Shown here one piece after another: positions 20,944-31,849 of a stretch of 64,000 bases of DNA (position 1 is the stretch's first letter; the number at the start of each line of letters is the position of its first letter). The notes under the pieces were generated by a model. That model saw only the letters and a program-made list of their open reading frames with translations. It ran no database searches and was not told the origin of the DNA. Source of the stretch: Forficula auricularia (taxonomy: Eukaryota; Arthropoda; Insecta; Dermaptera; Forficulidae); assembly GCA_024734495.1 (NCBI GenBank), contig JALMQS010000030.1, positions 12,192,378 through 12,256,377 on the forward strand, written 5' to 3'. The position numbers were made by a program, and so were the translations under genes.

Positions 20944-21215
20944 TAAAGATAAGAGTAAATAAATATTATATGTAATATTCATTTACTATGAGTTAAGGAT
21001 TCTTTGTAATTTGTTTCACCTTTAAATTAAAAAAATTAAAAGATGTAAATTTTTTCCAATATATATATTTTGGGCTATCAACCCATCTTCAGGAAGTACA
21101 GAAAATAACTGTTATTTTTTAATTTTTTTAATTTAAAGGTGAAACAAGTTACCAAGAATCCCTAACTCATAGTAAATGAATATTACATATAATATTTATT
21201 TACTCTTATCTTTAT
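20944..21215. repeat. Foldback element, family D
   Basis: The arms TAAAGATAAGAGTAAATAAA and its complement extend ~115 bp each way around a centre containing GGGCTATCAACCCATCTTCA. The centre, read on the minus strand, has CTGAAGA, T, a GGG/CCC hairpin and AAAATATATAT. A second copy is at 47604-47909. Confidence 0.75.
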
Positions 21216-21254
21216 TAAAGATGTTTCACCTTGCACCAACACCATAATCTCTAC

Positions 21255-21610
21255 TAATTATGGGTTCCTGCTTGTTAAAACGCGTTTCACTGAATACATT
21301 TGTGACAACTAGAATTTACTTATGTTGGTTGATATTATTCCAAGGGTCTAGAATCTTCATTTTTGACCTTCCGCCTCATTTTGGGTGTTTATTTTCAAAA
21401 ATTTTTAAACGAAAATATGAAAAATTACATCCTCTACAACTTTGCTTCTAATGAAGATATAATTTTTGACAAATTCGTTTAAAAAAATTTGAAAATAAAC
21501 ACAATAAAGACCGTTGGACCAAACTCCACCAACATCAGTAAATTCTAGTTGCCACAAAGATATTCAGTGAAACGCGTTTTAAACCCTTCTTACTAAAAAA
21601 CGGGTTTTTA
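21255..21610. repeat. Foldback element, family B, second copy
   Basis: It is the same unit as 979-1530 (CTTGTTAAAACGCGTTTCAC ... AAACGGGTTTTTACTGCAAC), with fewer internal hairpins. Confidence 0.7.
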
Positions 21611-21978
21611 CTGCAACATATACATCTTGAATGTCCCAAGTTAATGATATAACATTTAAATCATCGATACTAGCCGAGTTAAAATTAATAATGAAAACAC
21701 AAGAAATTGTCAACTATATTGACCATCCAAGGTGTCAGGGGTGATTTCGATCATATTTCCAGAAGGGTTGATTCTTAATGATAATTAAATTTTTGAATGA
21801 AAAAATTTCATTTTGCCAAGAGTAGCAGAGATATTGGAACATAAGGAGAAATCAATTAAATTGTCCTTGGCTTGATTCGTCTGTTCAGTGACCTGCTTAA
21901 TAGATCAACAAAACGAATTTTTCTGGTTTTTTAACCCATGAGAAATAGGAGTTCAAATATTTCTAATTAAAAAGATGG
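21611..21978. other. Spacer with a family E fragment
   Basis: Family E motif at 21815-21880 (TTGCCAAGAGTAGCAGAG...TTGTCCTTGGCTTGAT). Nothing else is recognised. Confidence 0.45.
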
Positions 21979-22010
21979 ATTATGAAGGACCATCTTCGAA
22001 ACTATAGTCT
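21979..22010 (+). ncRNA. Decayed hammerhead-like motif
   Basis: ATTATGAAG, an imperfect GA..TC hairpin, then TCGAAACTATAGTC. The 5' core is mutated, so it is probably inactive. It shares the GAAACTATAGTC tail with 43973-44012 and 44191-44229. Confidence 0.3.
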
Positions 22011-22117
22011 CAAATAAATAAATTATTTATATACAAATTTATATTTGATATATATGTTTATTTGCATCAAGCAAACCTCCTTGCTTTCCCTTTTTTAAAT
22101 TATTGGGTACCTAAACA

Positions 22118-22328
22118 TTTTTTTAGTAGAAATATTATTAAATTGCGATATCAGATGGGATTCATCCCCTCAGAGTCGAATATATCATATATTGCGATTC
22201 AGAGAGAGGTTTTTGTCTCGAGGGTGTGAGCTGACTGCCCGGATAGCATGTTAGTTCTCAGGTTCAACTTCTGAGGGGATGAATCCCTTCTGATATCGCA
22301 ATTTAATAATATTTCTACTAAAATCTTA
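22118..22328. repeat. Inverted repeat enclosing a tRNA-like segment
   Basis: The arms of ~50 bp (TAGAAATATTATTAAATTGC and its complement, plus GGGATTCATCCCCTCAG) enclose CTGACTGCCCGGATAGCATG...TCTCAGGTTCAAC. The enclosed part resembles the tRNA-like hairpin at 36236-36345. Confidence 0.6.
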
Positions 22329-22481
22329 GAATTTGTCCAAAAAAGATTGATTGAATTCTTTCTCTTTTAAAATACATCTTGGTTAATCTGAACCCGAGCT
22401 GATTTTTTGAAAAAACTTCCAACTATTTACAAAAAAAAGATGCTCAAAACTTTAGTTTTATTTTTTTACTAGTTATATATT

Positions 22482-22560
22482 ATATATGTCAGACCGGCTC
22501 ACCTCGGAGATTAAGCCAACGGCATTTGGCACTTGGGTTCAATTCTCGACATGTGAAATC
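22482..22560 (+). repeat. tRNA-like SINE fragment
   Basis: ATGTCAGACCGGCTCACCTC, then TTAAGCCAACGGCATTTGGC, then ACTTGGGTTCAATTCTCGAC. The order (D-arm-like, anticodon-like, GGGTTCAATTC B-box-like) fits a tRNA-derived SINE head. It is related to the minus-strand copy at 36236-36345. Confidence 0.4.
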
Positions 22561-22974
22561 ACCACTTTGGACATTTAATAAATCATCCCTAACATCTTGT
22601 ATTCAGGAAATGATAATCTTTTATTGTGCTTTAACCCTGATATTACACTCGGTCTAGAAGATGTCTTATCCAGTTCATATTGTCTTTATGATGTCTAAAA
22701 GATATTCTGTTATCCAGAAATCATTTTCTAGATCAAGTGTGCTACCAGGGAATTCAAATTTTATTAATAATCTGAATCTTTGTGCCAAGTTTAATGTTTG
22801 TAGTGCAATTTCTTTGCTGGAAAAAATTGCCAAATGATAAATATTTGCAGAAAGCGTACCAAATCTTGTAATTTCCCTTGAATTCGTCAGCTTTAAATGA
22901 TGGCAATAGGAAAGAGAATTTTAGACTTTAGATAAATAACGTTGGTTGAAAATAAAATATGACATTAGAGGTAG
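22561..22974. other. Spacer with an imperfect inverted repeat
   Basis: Imperfect complementary arms lie at about 22660-22690 and 22715-22745 (GGTCTAGAAGATG / CATTTTCTAGATC). No gene is recognised. Confidence 0.4.
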
Positions 22975-23275
22975 AACTCCCAACACTCTTTCGCGGTCAA
23001 ATTAGAAAAGTGCCGGACCACTTCATTCGCGAATTCATATATCCCCATGACTTCAAGGAACTGGAACTCTCTCCCAGCCTCTATCTTTCCCAGCACCTAT
23101 GATCTTCAAACCTTCAAAACCAGGGTGCATAGACACCTACGTCTACACCCTCTCACTTAAACAACTTTCCCTTCTCTTCGGTAATGCAAGGGTCTTTCGA
23201 GATCCATAGGGGCTACATCTTTACTGGTGCACCCCTTCTTGCATTCGATTGCATTAAAAAAAAAAAAAAAAAAAA
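22975..23275 (+). mobile_element. Non-LTR retrotransposon 3' end (RT C-terminus)
   Basis: The open frame 22975-23160 encodes the extreme C-terminus of a LINE ORF2: HSFAVKLEKCRT, then NSYIPMTSRNWNSLPASIF and TFKTRVHRHLRLH, followed by a stop, ~95 bp of 3' UTR and ~20 A (23256-23275). The WNSLPASxFP...FKxRVHRHL pattern is typical of the post-RT region of arthropod jockey/CR1-like elements. It is strongly 5'-truncated and is the same family as 37860-38436. Confidence 0.8.
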
Positions 23276-23870
23276 TAAATTAGAATTCAGCGATCGTACG
23301 GTTTCATTGAAAATAAAATAGCTCCGTGTTTTCGGTTGCCTATAAACAGGGGTTTAGGTGAATGAATAATTTTATAGAGCTTGATTCATAAAGTAAAGAG
23401 AAAATTTGAATATCCGGGATAATTTACTTCCAGAAACTTCTCTTATAATTTTAAATATATACTTTTTTAATGAAATTTCAAAATTTATTTTATAATTAGA
23501 GTCAATCATTACGAGTAATTCGAGAGAAGTCAATTTTATTGTGTTTTAGAATGTTAAATAATAAAATTTTCATTAGATGCTATTTCTGTTTAAATGAGGA
23601 GATCCCTAATTGTACTAATGAGTCATTCCTGAGATGCCGAAGAATTATTAATCCCAAGCGAAAGTTTGAACGGTGCTTGTATGAAATTTAAAACTTCTCA
23701 CACTAATCAAAATCACATTTTTGTAAATTATTATTTTTTTTGTACTTAAAATTGAAAGAATATATAAGAAATACTAATTATCAGCTAGAAAATATTTTTT
23801 GTATTAGTTTCATAAATTTATTTATTTTTTTAATTTTTATAGGTTTTGTAAAAATAAAATTTTTCTATGT
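23276..23870. other. AT-rich stretch, nothing recognised
   Basis: No supported feature. Confidence 0.5.
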
Positions 23871-23916
23871 AAACTCTTGAAGATGGGCTCGTAACCCGAA
23901 ATATATATAGAGTTTT
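23871..23916 (+). ncRNA. Hammerhead-like motif, C3 mutated
   Basis: AAACTC (23871-23876) pairs with GAGTTT (23910-23915) as stem I. Between them are TTGAAGA (the consensus C is T), T, GGG/CCC hairpin, GAAATATATATA. Stem III would be 2-3 A-T pairs closed by U and cleaved after A. It is nearly the same unit as 62898-62948. The C-to-T change at the first core base should abolish cleavage. Confidence 0.4.
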
Positions 23917-24044
23917 CCTCATTTCCTTTTTTGCAGACACGTACGATCCAGGGGATCAATTATCTATCCGAATCATGCATCTAGGATACTGTGGCTAAAA
24001 TTTTATACTGCATATTTGAGTAATATTGTATAAAATTGCATATT

Positions 24045-26085
24045 TTTTGCAATAACTTTTTAATTGTTCACAGTAGTGTTTTGACTCTTATAGACATTTT
24101 TGTTTAAAATTGAATTTAATTTAACAAAGGTCATTATACAAAATTGTGTATTTCAAAGGGTTAAGTAAAAATGTTTAAATATATGTTTCATTTGAAATTT
24201 GGTCTCTTGTACAAGCAAAAGCAAGTGACCTACAAAAAAAGTTACATGAAACAATTTTTAGGGATTTAAATGTACTACAAAAAATCTTATATAATTATTT
24301 TGTCTATGACTAATAATTTAGAAAATAGACCAAGTTTTAAAAATTATATTCACGAATATTTTTATATAAATAATTTTTCAAAAATATTTAGATTTTCTGG
24401 TAAAAGGTTGTTTCCTGTAATATACCAAAAATTTTTTAGCGAAATCCATGATATCAACGAATGCCACTTTTATTCCATCTCATGGCGAGGTCGAACTTGC
24501 CTCTCGATATTATGGTAGACCAAAAGAATTATAAAATGAAAAATAAAGCGATCTTATTTTATCATTTTCATCTATCTGAAGGTTCACTGTATCATTTTAA
24601 TATAAGATAATAGCATTTTAATTAAGAATTTTGTAGTTTAAAAGAAATTGAATGAAAAGATTCATTTTCTTCTCTCCGGGAGCGAATCAACTAGAAATGG
24701 CGAAATGTTTTATTTTTTTACTCATTAGATATTTATTCAAATCTATTGAAATTTCATATCTGGCTATTATTTTCATTTATCTTTTATATGCAATATTTAA
24801 AATTGAGATATTTGTATTTTAAAGGGTAAAGTCCAATTTGAAAAAACGCTAATAACTCCGTTGAAAACTTTTTTAAAAATATAAAATTAATAGATATTAT
24901 AAAACAATTAATTATTAATAATTTGTTTCAATTTTGAACGAAATCTGTATAGTACTTTTTGAGAAAATGGTCAAAAACCATCTGAACCGTCTATGAAAAG
25001 CCGTTTTAGAAACATTTTAAAATGCACCTCCATGTCACAAGTCAATATTTCGTTTCATATAACTTTTTAAACTTTTTTCAAAGGCATCGCTTGCTTTCAA
25101 AAAACGGCCTTTCATAGACAGTTCAGATGGTTTTTGACCATTTTCTCAAAAAGTACTGTACCGATTTCATTCAAAATTAAAGTAAATTATTATCAATTAA
25201 TTGTTTTATAATATCTATTAATTATATATTTAAAAAAAATTTCAACGGAGTTATTAGCGTTTTTTTCTAATTGGACTTCAAATAAACTACTCTTTAAAAT
25301 TCAAATTTCTCAATAATAGATATTGCATATAAAAGATAAATGAAAATAATACGCAGATATGAAATTTCAATAAATTGGAATAAATATCTAATAAGAAAAA
25401 AAATAAAACTTTTCGCCATTTCAAGTTGATTCGCTCCGGAGAGAAGAAAATGAATCTTTTCATATAATCTCTTTTAAACTACAAAACTTAATTAAAATGC
25501 TATTTTCTTATATTAAAATGATACAGTGAACCTTCAGATAGATGAAAATGATAAAATAAGATCGCTTCTTTTTCATTTATAATTCTTTTGGTCTACCATA
25601 ATCGATATTTCGAGAGGTGCAACGCAAGACCGACCTCGCCATGAGATGGAATAAAAGTGACATTCGGTTGGTATCAAGGATTTCGCTAAAAATTTTGGTA
25701 TATTATAGGAAACAACTCTTTACCAGAAAAAGTAAATATTTTTGAAAAATTATTTTTTTTTTAACCAAAAAAAAGTCGGGAATATAATTTTAAAATCTTC
25801 CTCTATCTTCTAAATTATTAGTCGTAGACAAATTAATTAAAAAAGATTTTTTGTAGTACATTTAAATCCCTAAAAATTGTTTCATGTAACTTTTTTGTAT
25901 GTCACTTTCTTTTGCTTGTATAAGAGATCAAATTTGAAATGAAACATATTTAAACATTTTTGCCTAACCCTTTGAAATACACAGCCTTGTATAATGACCT
26001 TTGTTAAAGTAAATTCAATTCTAAACAAAAATGTTTATAAGAGTCAAAGCTCTACGGTCACTAATTAAAAAGTTATTTCAGTTGA
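24045..26085. repeat. Giant palindrome, ~950-bp arms
   Basis: The arms at about 24045-25005 and 25095-26085 are reverse complements with scattered differences, around a ~90-base loop. Matching landmarks are CTATCTGAAGGTTCACTG / CAGTGAACCTTCAGATAG, CATCTCATGGCGAGGTCG / its complement, and TAACTTTTTAATTG / CAATTAAAAAGTTA-like. The truncated copy at 5066-6373 has the same organisation. No ORF spans either arm. Confidence 0.85.
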
Positions 26086-26266
26086 TAAAATTTAGTCTGA
26101 AAATTCAAACCCAATCATTTGATTAAATAATTTTTCGAAGTTTTAAAAGTAATTTTTCGGTGAAAGAATGAAAAAAAGATTAAACATAAAACAGGGGAGG
26201 ACTCTAATTTAAATTCGAAGAGGCCTCAACGACACGAAGTGCAGTGTTGGACTACGAACTAGAAAG

Positions 26267-26499
26267 TTGAATACAAAGGATGTAAACAAGCTACAAAACA
26301 ACAACCCACTCATTTTTCAGAGAATTCAGTTTACTAGATACTATATTCCACACGAAAATGACGAAAATTTTGCAATATTTTTATTCCAAAGTAAAAATTT
26401 AAATTCGGCCCCAGTACGTCAGTGGATGTGGAACGATCTTATTCACCGTATAAATCAATTTTAAGTGACCGTAGGCATAATAAACTGAAGATAATTTAG
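26267..26499 (+). pseudogene. hAT transposase C-terminal relic, frameshifted
   Basis: The first frame (26267-26418) reads NNNPLIFQRIQFTRYYIP and ends near LNSAPV. A +1 shift at about 26412-26419 is needed to continue with SVDVERSYSPYKSILSDRRH, then a stop at 26499. SAPV...VDVERSFS-YKSILSDRR is the hAT dimerisation-region signature as I know it from hAT/ZBED-like transposases. Lying inside family A, whose other copy has an 8-bp duplication, it identifies the family as hAT. Only ~75 residues of a normally ~600-residue protein remain, so it is non-functional. Confidence 0.6.
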
Positions 26500-26582
26500 A
26501 AAAATACTTGTAAATATAAATTATTGACAATTACAATCAAATTTTAATTATTTTGAGATCCTTTGTTATTTATTTATTTATT

Positions 26583-26655
26583 TTTTTTTTTTAATGGCCT
26601 TCGGTAACTATAGCCCATTTTGGCCATTGAGTGTCGAGTGTGTGTGTAAATTATT
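26583..26655 (-). mobile_element. Non-LTR retrotransposon 3' tail
   Basis: On the minus strand, CAATGGCCAAAATGGGC...CCGAAGGCCATT runs into a poly-A of ~13 bases plus A/T-rich tail. It is a very short LINE remnant inserted in family A. Confidence 0.45.
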
Positions 26656-27232
26656 GTAGGGATCAGATTATAGCCGGTCAAATATTTGCATTATTTTATT
26701 AATTTATTATTTCTACGTCAATAAGAAAATCTTGTTAATATAAAAAAATAAAAGCAATTCATTACAATCGTGTCTGTTAAATAAAACTACCCCTCCCCCC
26801 CCCCGTATTTCTTCAATCACATTTTTGAAACATTTTTATATTTATTATGTTGATTTTATTCAAGTGCACCTAATATTTCTTTGAGTTTAAAGATTTTAAT
26901 ATATTAAATGAAATGAGAATTTTCTCCAAAGTTTTACGCAATAAATGTACATATTTGACACTTGGTGTCTATAGCTTACTTTATCATTTTATTTATTTCA
27001 TGGCACTTCTTCAAATATATACTTTTTTTTACTTCAATTTTAATTTTTTAGTGCATAAAAAATTTATTTTGCTATTTTTTACTGCATATATTTCCATATT
27101 TCGCCGTATTCTACATATTACTTGCATATTTCATCATTTTTAACTGCATATTTTATGGCATATTTTGACAGTTTTTACTGCATACAAATCCGGTCTCTTC
27201 TCATAAGCAATATTTCTTTTATTTTTGAAACC

Positions 27233-27514
27233 TTCTTCTTCTAGTGCCATACCCGAAACGGGTATCGGCGCCTCTCCACATATACCTGTGCTGAGTGTGT
27301 TTAGTTGTTTTACACAGATATACGGGACCTACTTTTTAATGCCGGTTCCGAACGGCTAATTTGAAGAGGTCACTTGGCAATTATACTCTTGGTAGGTTGC
27401 CATTACTTTCCAAGAGGAGGCGACTGCAAGTATCTATCTGCCGAAACTCGGTCTCGAACCAGCGATCTCCGAGTCAGCGACCCAACACTCTAGCCACTGA
27501 CCCACAGTCGCCTC
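27233..27514 (-). mobile_element. tRNA-derived SINE with 11-bp target duplication
   Basis: Read on the minus strand, the head contains GTGGGTCAGTGGCTAGAGTG (A-box-like) and GGTTCGAGACC (B box), followed by a body (ACCTACCAAGAGTATAATTG, CGTTCGGAACCGGCATT) and an AGAAGAAGG tail. TTTTTGAAACC flanks it at 27222-27232 and 27515-27525. The boxes, tail and duplication together make this a well-supported SINE. The tRNA of origin is not clear because the anticodon arm is diverged. Confidence 0.8.
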
Positions 27515-27599
27515 TTTTTGAAACCCAACTATTACCTATTAGTATTTTATATATTTTAAATTTGAATTATTAATTTTATTAAAAAACAAAATCAATTAG

Positions 27600-28028
27600 G
27601 AAAAGTCTAAACGATTCGGGAGAAATTATTCTCACTTTATCAATGGAATTTGAAAAATAAATAGTTGCTTTAAAAAAGCAACTATAAACAAATAAATATT
27701 TTGAAATTAGTCAATAATAAATAATAATTGTCTTAAAGAAAATATATTGAAATAGTTTATCGATTGTTTTTTTTTATAAAATAAAGACAAATTAGAAACG
27801 TTTATTAAAAAGTTCAAACGTTTCGGGAGCAAATTTATCTTTATCAATGGAATTTGAAACAGCTTTTAAAAAAATTATTATTTTGAAAATACCCTAACAG
27901 TACAAAACGTATTGGAACTATGTATTATGTAGTTTTCCTATGAATTAAACGGGGATACTATATCAAAACCATATAAGCTTAATTAGACTTAATTTAATCT
28001 CCAAGACAATCTGTATCATTGTCTATTT
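27600..28028. repeat. Family P repeats (left of the TTAA element)
   Basis: Two family P segments (about 27600-27660 and 27790-27850, each with CGTTTCGGGAG...TATCAATGGAATTTGAAA-like) and complementary GTTGCTTTA/TAAAGCAAC motifs. The unit continues after the insertion at 29204-29310. Confidence 0.5.
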
Positions 28029-28032
28029 TTAA

Positions 28033-29203
28033 GGACGTTCCCTAATATAGCTCAGATGCAGTTCGCTCTTTCCCATACTCTCACATGCGCAGAATGGCAA
28101 AAACATTTTCACTGCGTCGTATCTTTTATCTGGCAACATTGCATTCTTACCGACGCCAAAAGACAAAGAATAAAAAAAGTGTGTCTGTACTTATGTACAG
28201 GCGTTAGAAGTTATACTTCCTTGGCGTCTGAAAAAAAATTTCAAAAAACAAAACTGCAGTAAAGATCGAAGAAAAATATTAAAATTAATCAAAAAGGTTT
28301 TATTTCAGTAATTAACTCTCCAGTAATAATTCTAGATATAATACTTACAGAATTAACCTCTAATATTTGAAAACACTCTCAAAGTTTTTACACAGTTTTT
28401 GTAACTGACAAATTTATATTATTCAAAAATATAATAAATAATTATTAAGAATTGATTATTAATATAAATAATATATCTCACATCCACATCAACTGGCTTA
28501 TTGAATTTGAAAATAACAACACGTTTTGTTAGATTCCTTGCAGTCGTTTAAAGGAATATATTATTTATTCTATTCTGTAGGCAACTTCATCACATTAATT
28601 TTTGGGACATCTGCGCGCGCAGTTCACAAATTCACCCTCATCCAAATGCGCCAAAATAAGTATAACTTCAAAAAACACTTCATGAAACAGTTCAATGCGA
28701 AATTCAAGATGAGAACAGTATAATTAGGTTGAGAGAATTATCTAAAAATCTCAAATGCACCAGCTGCAGAAGTTTTTTAGATATAGAAAAATTGAGTGAT
28801 TTTAGTGTGACGTTGCCAAGTCGCCATCTCTCACTTGCCATGCCATGAGAGAAAAAATGAAAACCATCAAAAGTACTCAACTTTTAACATTTTTCAGACA
28901 AAACGAATACCGCTTGATACAATTATTTTAACAGGAAAATATTTAGTACATCTTCAGTTATTGATTCTCAGATTTTCAAAATAATATCAAGAAAATACGA
29001 TTGCTATTTAATGAAACAGACGCTTTAACATCAATCGGGATAGGGTTCGTGTGTTAAATATGCAAATTTCAATGGTCAATATTTACAAATTTAGTGACGC
29101 AAGGACTATTGAAAAAAAATTTTACGTATAAAGGACACTTATAAATATGTGTATTCAAAGATTTAAAAGGATTGCAAGAAAATCGATTTATTAGGGAACG
29201 TCC
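28033..29203. mobile_element. TTAA-flanked TIR element, 1.17 kb
   Basis: Inverted ends GGACGTTCCCTAATA (15 bp, perfect) are flanked on both sides by TTAA (28029-28032, 29204-29207). The paralogous repeat at 33770-33790 reads TTTTTAAAATATTTATTT without the insert, consistent with a single TTAA target. TTAA specificity is characteristic of piggyBac (also Sola3). Two short ORFs inside (68 and 65 codons) have no transposase signature, so it is non-autonomous or unassigned. Confidence 0.7.
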
Positions 29204-29310
29204 TTAAAATATTTATTTGATTTTACATTTTTTTTAAAGCAGGACTATTTTTTTAAATTCCGTTGATAAAGGGAGAATTTCTCCCGAAACGTTTGAACTA
29301 TTAATAAGAT
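29204..29310. repeat. Family P repeat (right of the TTAA element)
   Basis: AAAATATTTATTTGATTTTA continues the interrupted repeat and leads to TTGATAAAGGGAGAATTTC, TCTCCCGAAACGTTTGAAC. Confidence 0.5.
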
Positions 29311-30009
29311 TTCCTAGATAGTTTTATAAAAGTATGTGTATTTATTTTATACAAAAAATCTATCATTAAACTATTTTCAATATATTAAGTCCATTAACTA
29401 TACAAATATGATACAAAAACGATGTTTTAATAATGAAAGTTTATCTAAAATTAAGCATTTTTCTACTTATTTATTGTTTTCCGTTTTTATTTCAAAATCA
29501 ATGGTTGACGTCACGCGTTTTTTATCGAATAACTTGGTAAATATTTAAGCGATCTAACTAGTGTTTAAATTTCTATTTTGTTTTAAAATTCACATATAAT
29601 TTATATTTGCGTTCCATTTTCTAACGAATTCGCGTGGAACCGTAACACAGGCAGGTTTTGTGTACTTTGCTTGTCCCAACAGCAACAGCGGTTTGGATTG
29701 TCAATTGCAACTGATTGTAATCGGTTGCATGAAATTGCCCAAGAGAAATTAACGACTGGGCTCTTAATTGATAGTTAACCTCTGCGGAACTATAATTCAA
29801 TTTCAGTATTTACGTAGCTAACATTCTATAGTAAATTCTTCTGAGGTCATCTATCGTGACATTAGATAATTAATTTACTAGTTCTAATATTTTAACGTCC
29901 AATCCAATTCGGAACTGATGATAAATATAGTTAAAGTCTCTAGAATCATTGAATTATTCACTTTCAACTAAAATAATTTCTATAAAAAACAATTTCACGT
30001 CAGTTACTT
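29311..30009. other. Unassigned; GC-richer patch at 29600-29790
   Basis: The patch around CAACAGCAACAGCGGTTTGG and AATCGGTTGCATGAAATTGC is less AT-rich and appears single-copy, but no frame with splice sites was convincing. Confidence 0.35.
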
Positions 30010-30060
30010 ATAGAATTTTAAAGGGGACAATAAAAGAGTGCGTCTTTTGATGGACAAAAT
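30010..30060 (+). repeat. Family C end fragment
   Basis: GGGGACAATAAAAGAGTGCG and TCTTTTGATGGA match the end of the foldback at 44038-44287. Confidence 0.55.
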
Positions 30061-30334
30061 ATATTTTTATTTTTTTTATAACGTTATAAATAAATAAAAA
30101 AATTATTATTTTATTTTACTCTTTATTATCTTCTTTAAATTATCAAAATTCTGCTACACTTGGTAAAAATAAACTTCAAATTTATTGAATTTTAGTAGGT
30201 ATATAAATATATACAAATATTTTATATAAAAAAAAACAATCTGAAGACATTTATTTGAAATCCAAACATTTCCAGAGAAATTTTTCCTTTATCAATGAAA
30301 ATTTTTTAAAATTTGAGAAAAAGTTGCTTTAAGA
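30061..30334. other. AT-rich spacer with a family P fragment
   Basis: A family P segment (AAATCCAAACATTTCCAGAG, TTTATCAATGAAAA) lies at 30240-30320. Confidence 0.45.
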
Positions 30335-30728
30335 ATATCTGACCAAAAACATAAATGTGAAAAAGTGGCCAAGTTTGGTACAAACGGCTTCGGCGACAAA
30401 AGAGTTGAGATCTAAACGGGTACCAAGTTCCATAACAGTCGCTTAAATCATAGCTATAGGGATATACAACGTTCTTCAATTGATTTAAAAGAAAATTTGT
30501 TACGTTCTTTGATATTAAATTTATAACTCTGCAAGTTATAATTATCAATAACTTACGTTTAACGTGATGCTATTTAATACAAGCTTAAAATTTAGCTTTG
30601 CTAGTTGTTCTATTTCATACTACAAACAATTTAGTTGGATATAAAACTTGCCAAGTTAAAAATTTAATATCAAAAACGTAACAAATTTTCTTTTAAATCA
30701 ATTGAAGAACATTGTACATCCCTATAGC

Positions 30729-31722
30729 CAGGGGCGGATTTAAGAGACCCAGGGCCCCTAGGCACTTGACATTTGCCCCCCCCCCCCCACCATCTCGAAG
30801 CTATTTTGGAAATTTAGCAAATTAAATGCACTAGTACAGAACATATTTTTTATTTTTTATTATTTATTCAAGAACATTGTATTTGTAGGGGCATCTAGCC
30901 TTTTTAATGTACAATATTAGGCCAATTTAATTACAAAGAAAATAAACAATATGATACAAACAGATCAAGTAAGAGAAAAAAATTTAAAAAGGGAAACAAC
31001 AATTATATGGAACAAAAACAATAAATATACTGAATATAGAGAAAAGAATAAAACTAAAAAATGACAATATATATATATAGGATATAGACAAAAGAAGAGA
31101 GGAAAAAGAAATTTTTAATCGACTTTAATGACTTTAACAAACATCAGAATAATACAGTCTATGTTACTATATAGTTACGTTATTCTATAAAATTTATACA
31201 ATCTTACGGCGAACTTTCTTTTGTGCAAAAGAACGAATGACGTTTTCATAGTCAATTGTCTGCATTATTTCTGACTCTATGTATAATACATTACAGAGAG
31301 TGAATTGAGCCTGTTCTCTCCTATGTTAGATCTTAAGTAATTCTTTACTCTCTTTAGCGCTGTAAACGACCGTTCTGCTGAGCCGTTTGACGCTGGTGTA
31401 CACAACAGCATTCGGAACGCAATTCCTACGTTTGGATAAATGTCCAAAAAGCCTTTTTCCGATAAGTATTTGTATAGCTTCAGTGACGATAACTCCATAA
31501 CTTCATCGTTCGAAGACAAATGAGCTTGCAGGTGCAGAATGTTAAGCGATATTTGTTTAGCCAGAGATTGTGATTGCATAATTGTATGATATTTGTAATG
31601 CCTGTTGTAGATCCCTTGTGATCTTTTTAGGTAGAAAAAAAAAAGATTCCGCAACCGTGGCCCCCAGGCCGGCTGGGCCCCTAGGCCCGGGCCTTGTGGG
31701 CCTAGGCGGAAATCCACCACTG
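30729..31722 (-). mobile_element. hAT element, 994 bp, perfect 8-bp TSD
   Basis: It runs from CAGGGGCGGATTTAAG to the inverted CGGAAATCCACCACTG, flanked by CCTATAGC at 30721-30728 and 31723-31730. The subterminal regions have GGGCCCCTAGGC in inverted orientation. It holds the C-terminal part of a transposase on the minus strand and is otherwise deleted. The perfect target duplication suggests a fairly recent insertion, though the coding part has a frameshift. Confidence 0.9.
31194..31570 (-). pseudogene. hAT transposase C-terminus (dimerisation domain), frameshifted
   Basis: The minus-strand frame from ~31570 encodes LAKQISLNILHLQAHLSSN, then the hAT dimerisation signature LCTPASNGSAERSFTALK, RVKNYLRSNIGENRLNSLS. 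It hits a stop right after VMYYT at ~31277. Shifting frame there continues YIESEIMQTIDYENVIRSFA to a natural-looking stop at 31194. The ERSF(S/T)xLK...K(N/T)YLRSxxxxxRL pattern is that of ZMYM1-like/Tip100-type hATs. The catalytic domain is absent. The N-terminal translation upstream of ~31570 is terminal-repeat sequence. Confidence 0.75.
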
Positions 31723-31849
31723 CCTATAGCTATGATTTATGCAGCTGCTATGGAACTTGGTACCCGTTTAGATTTTAACTCTTTTGTCAGCGAAGCCGTT
31801 TGTACCGTACTTGGCCCCTTTTTCACATTTATGTTTTTGGTCAGATATC

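Larger units (their letters stand above)
23936..27200 (+). mobile_element. Family A (hAT-type) element, long copy
   Basis: The right end reads CATACAAATCCGGTCTCT, the same terminus as the TSD-flanked copy at 44964-46611. The left end lacks the outermost bases and begins at GATCAATTATCTATCCGAAT. Inside are a ~2-kb palindrome (24045-26085), a frameshifted hAT transposase C-terminus (26267-26499), a LINE tail insertion (26583-26655) and a C run near 26796. This is the longest copy in the window. Confidence 0.7.
30335..31849. repeat. Foldback split by a hAT insertion
   Basis: The left arm 30335-30560 (TGACCAAAAACATAAATGTG, AACGGGTACCAAGTTCCATA, ATAGCTATAGGGAT) is matched by the right arm in two pieces, 30640-30728 and 31731-31849. 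The hAT element at 30729-31722 lies exactly between them. Confidence 0.8.
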
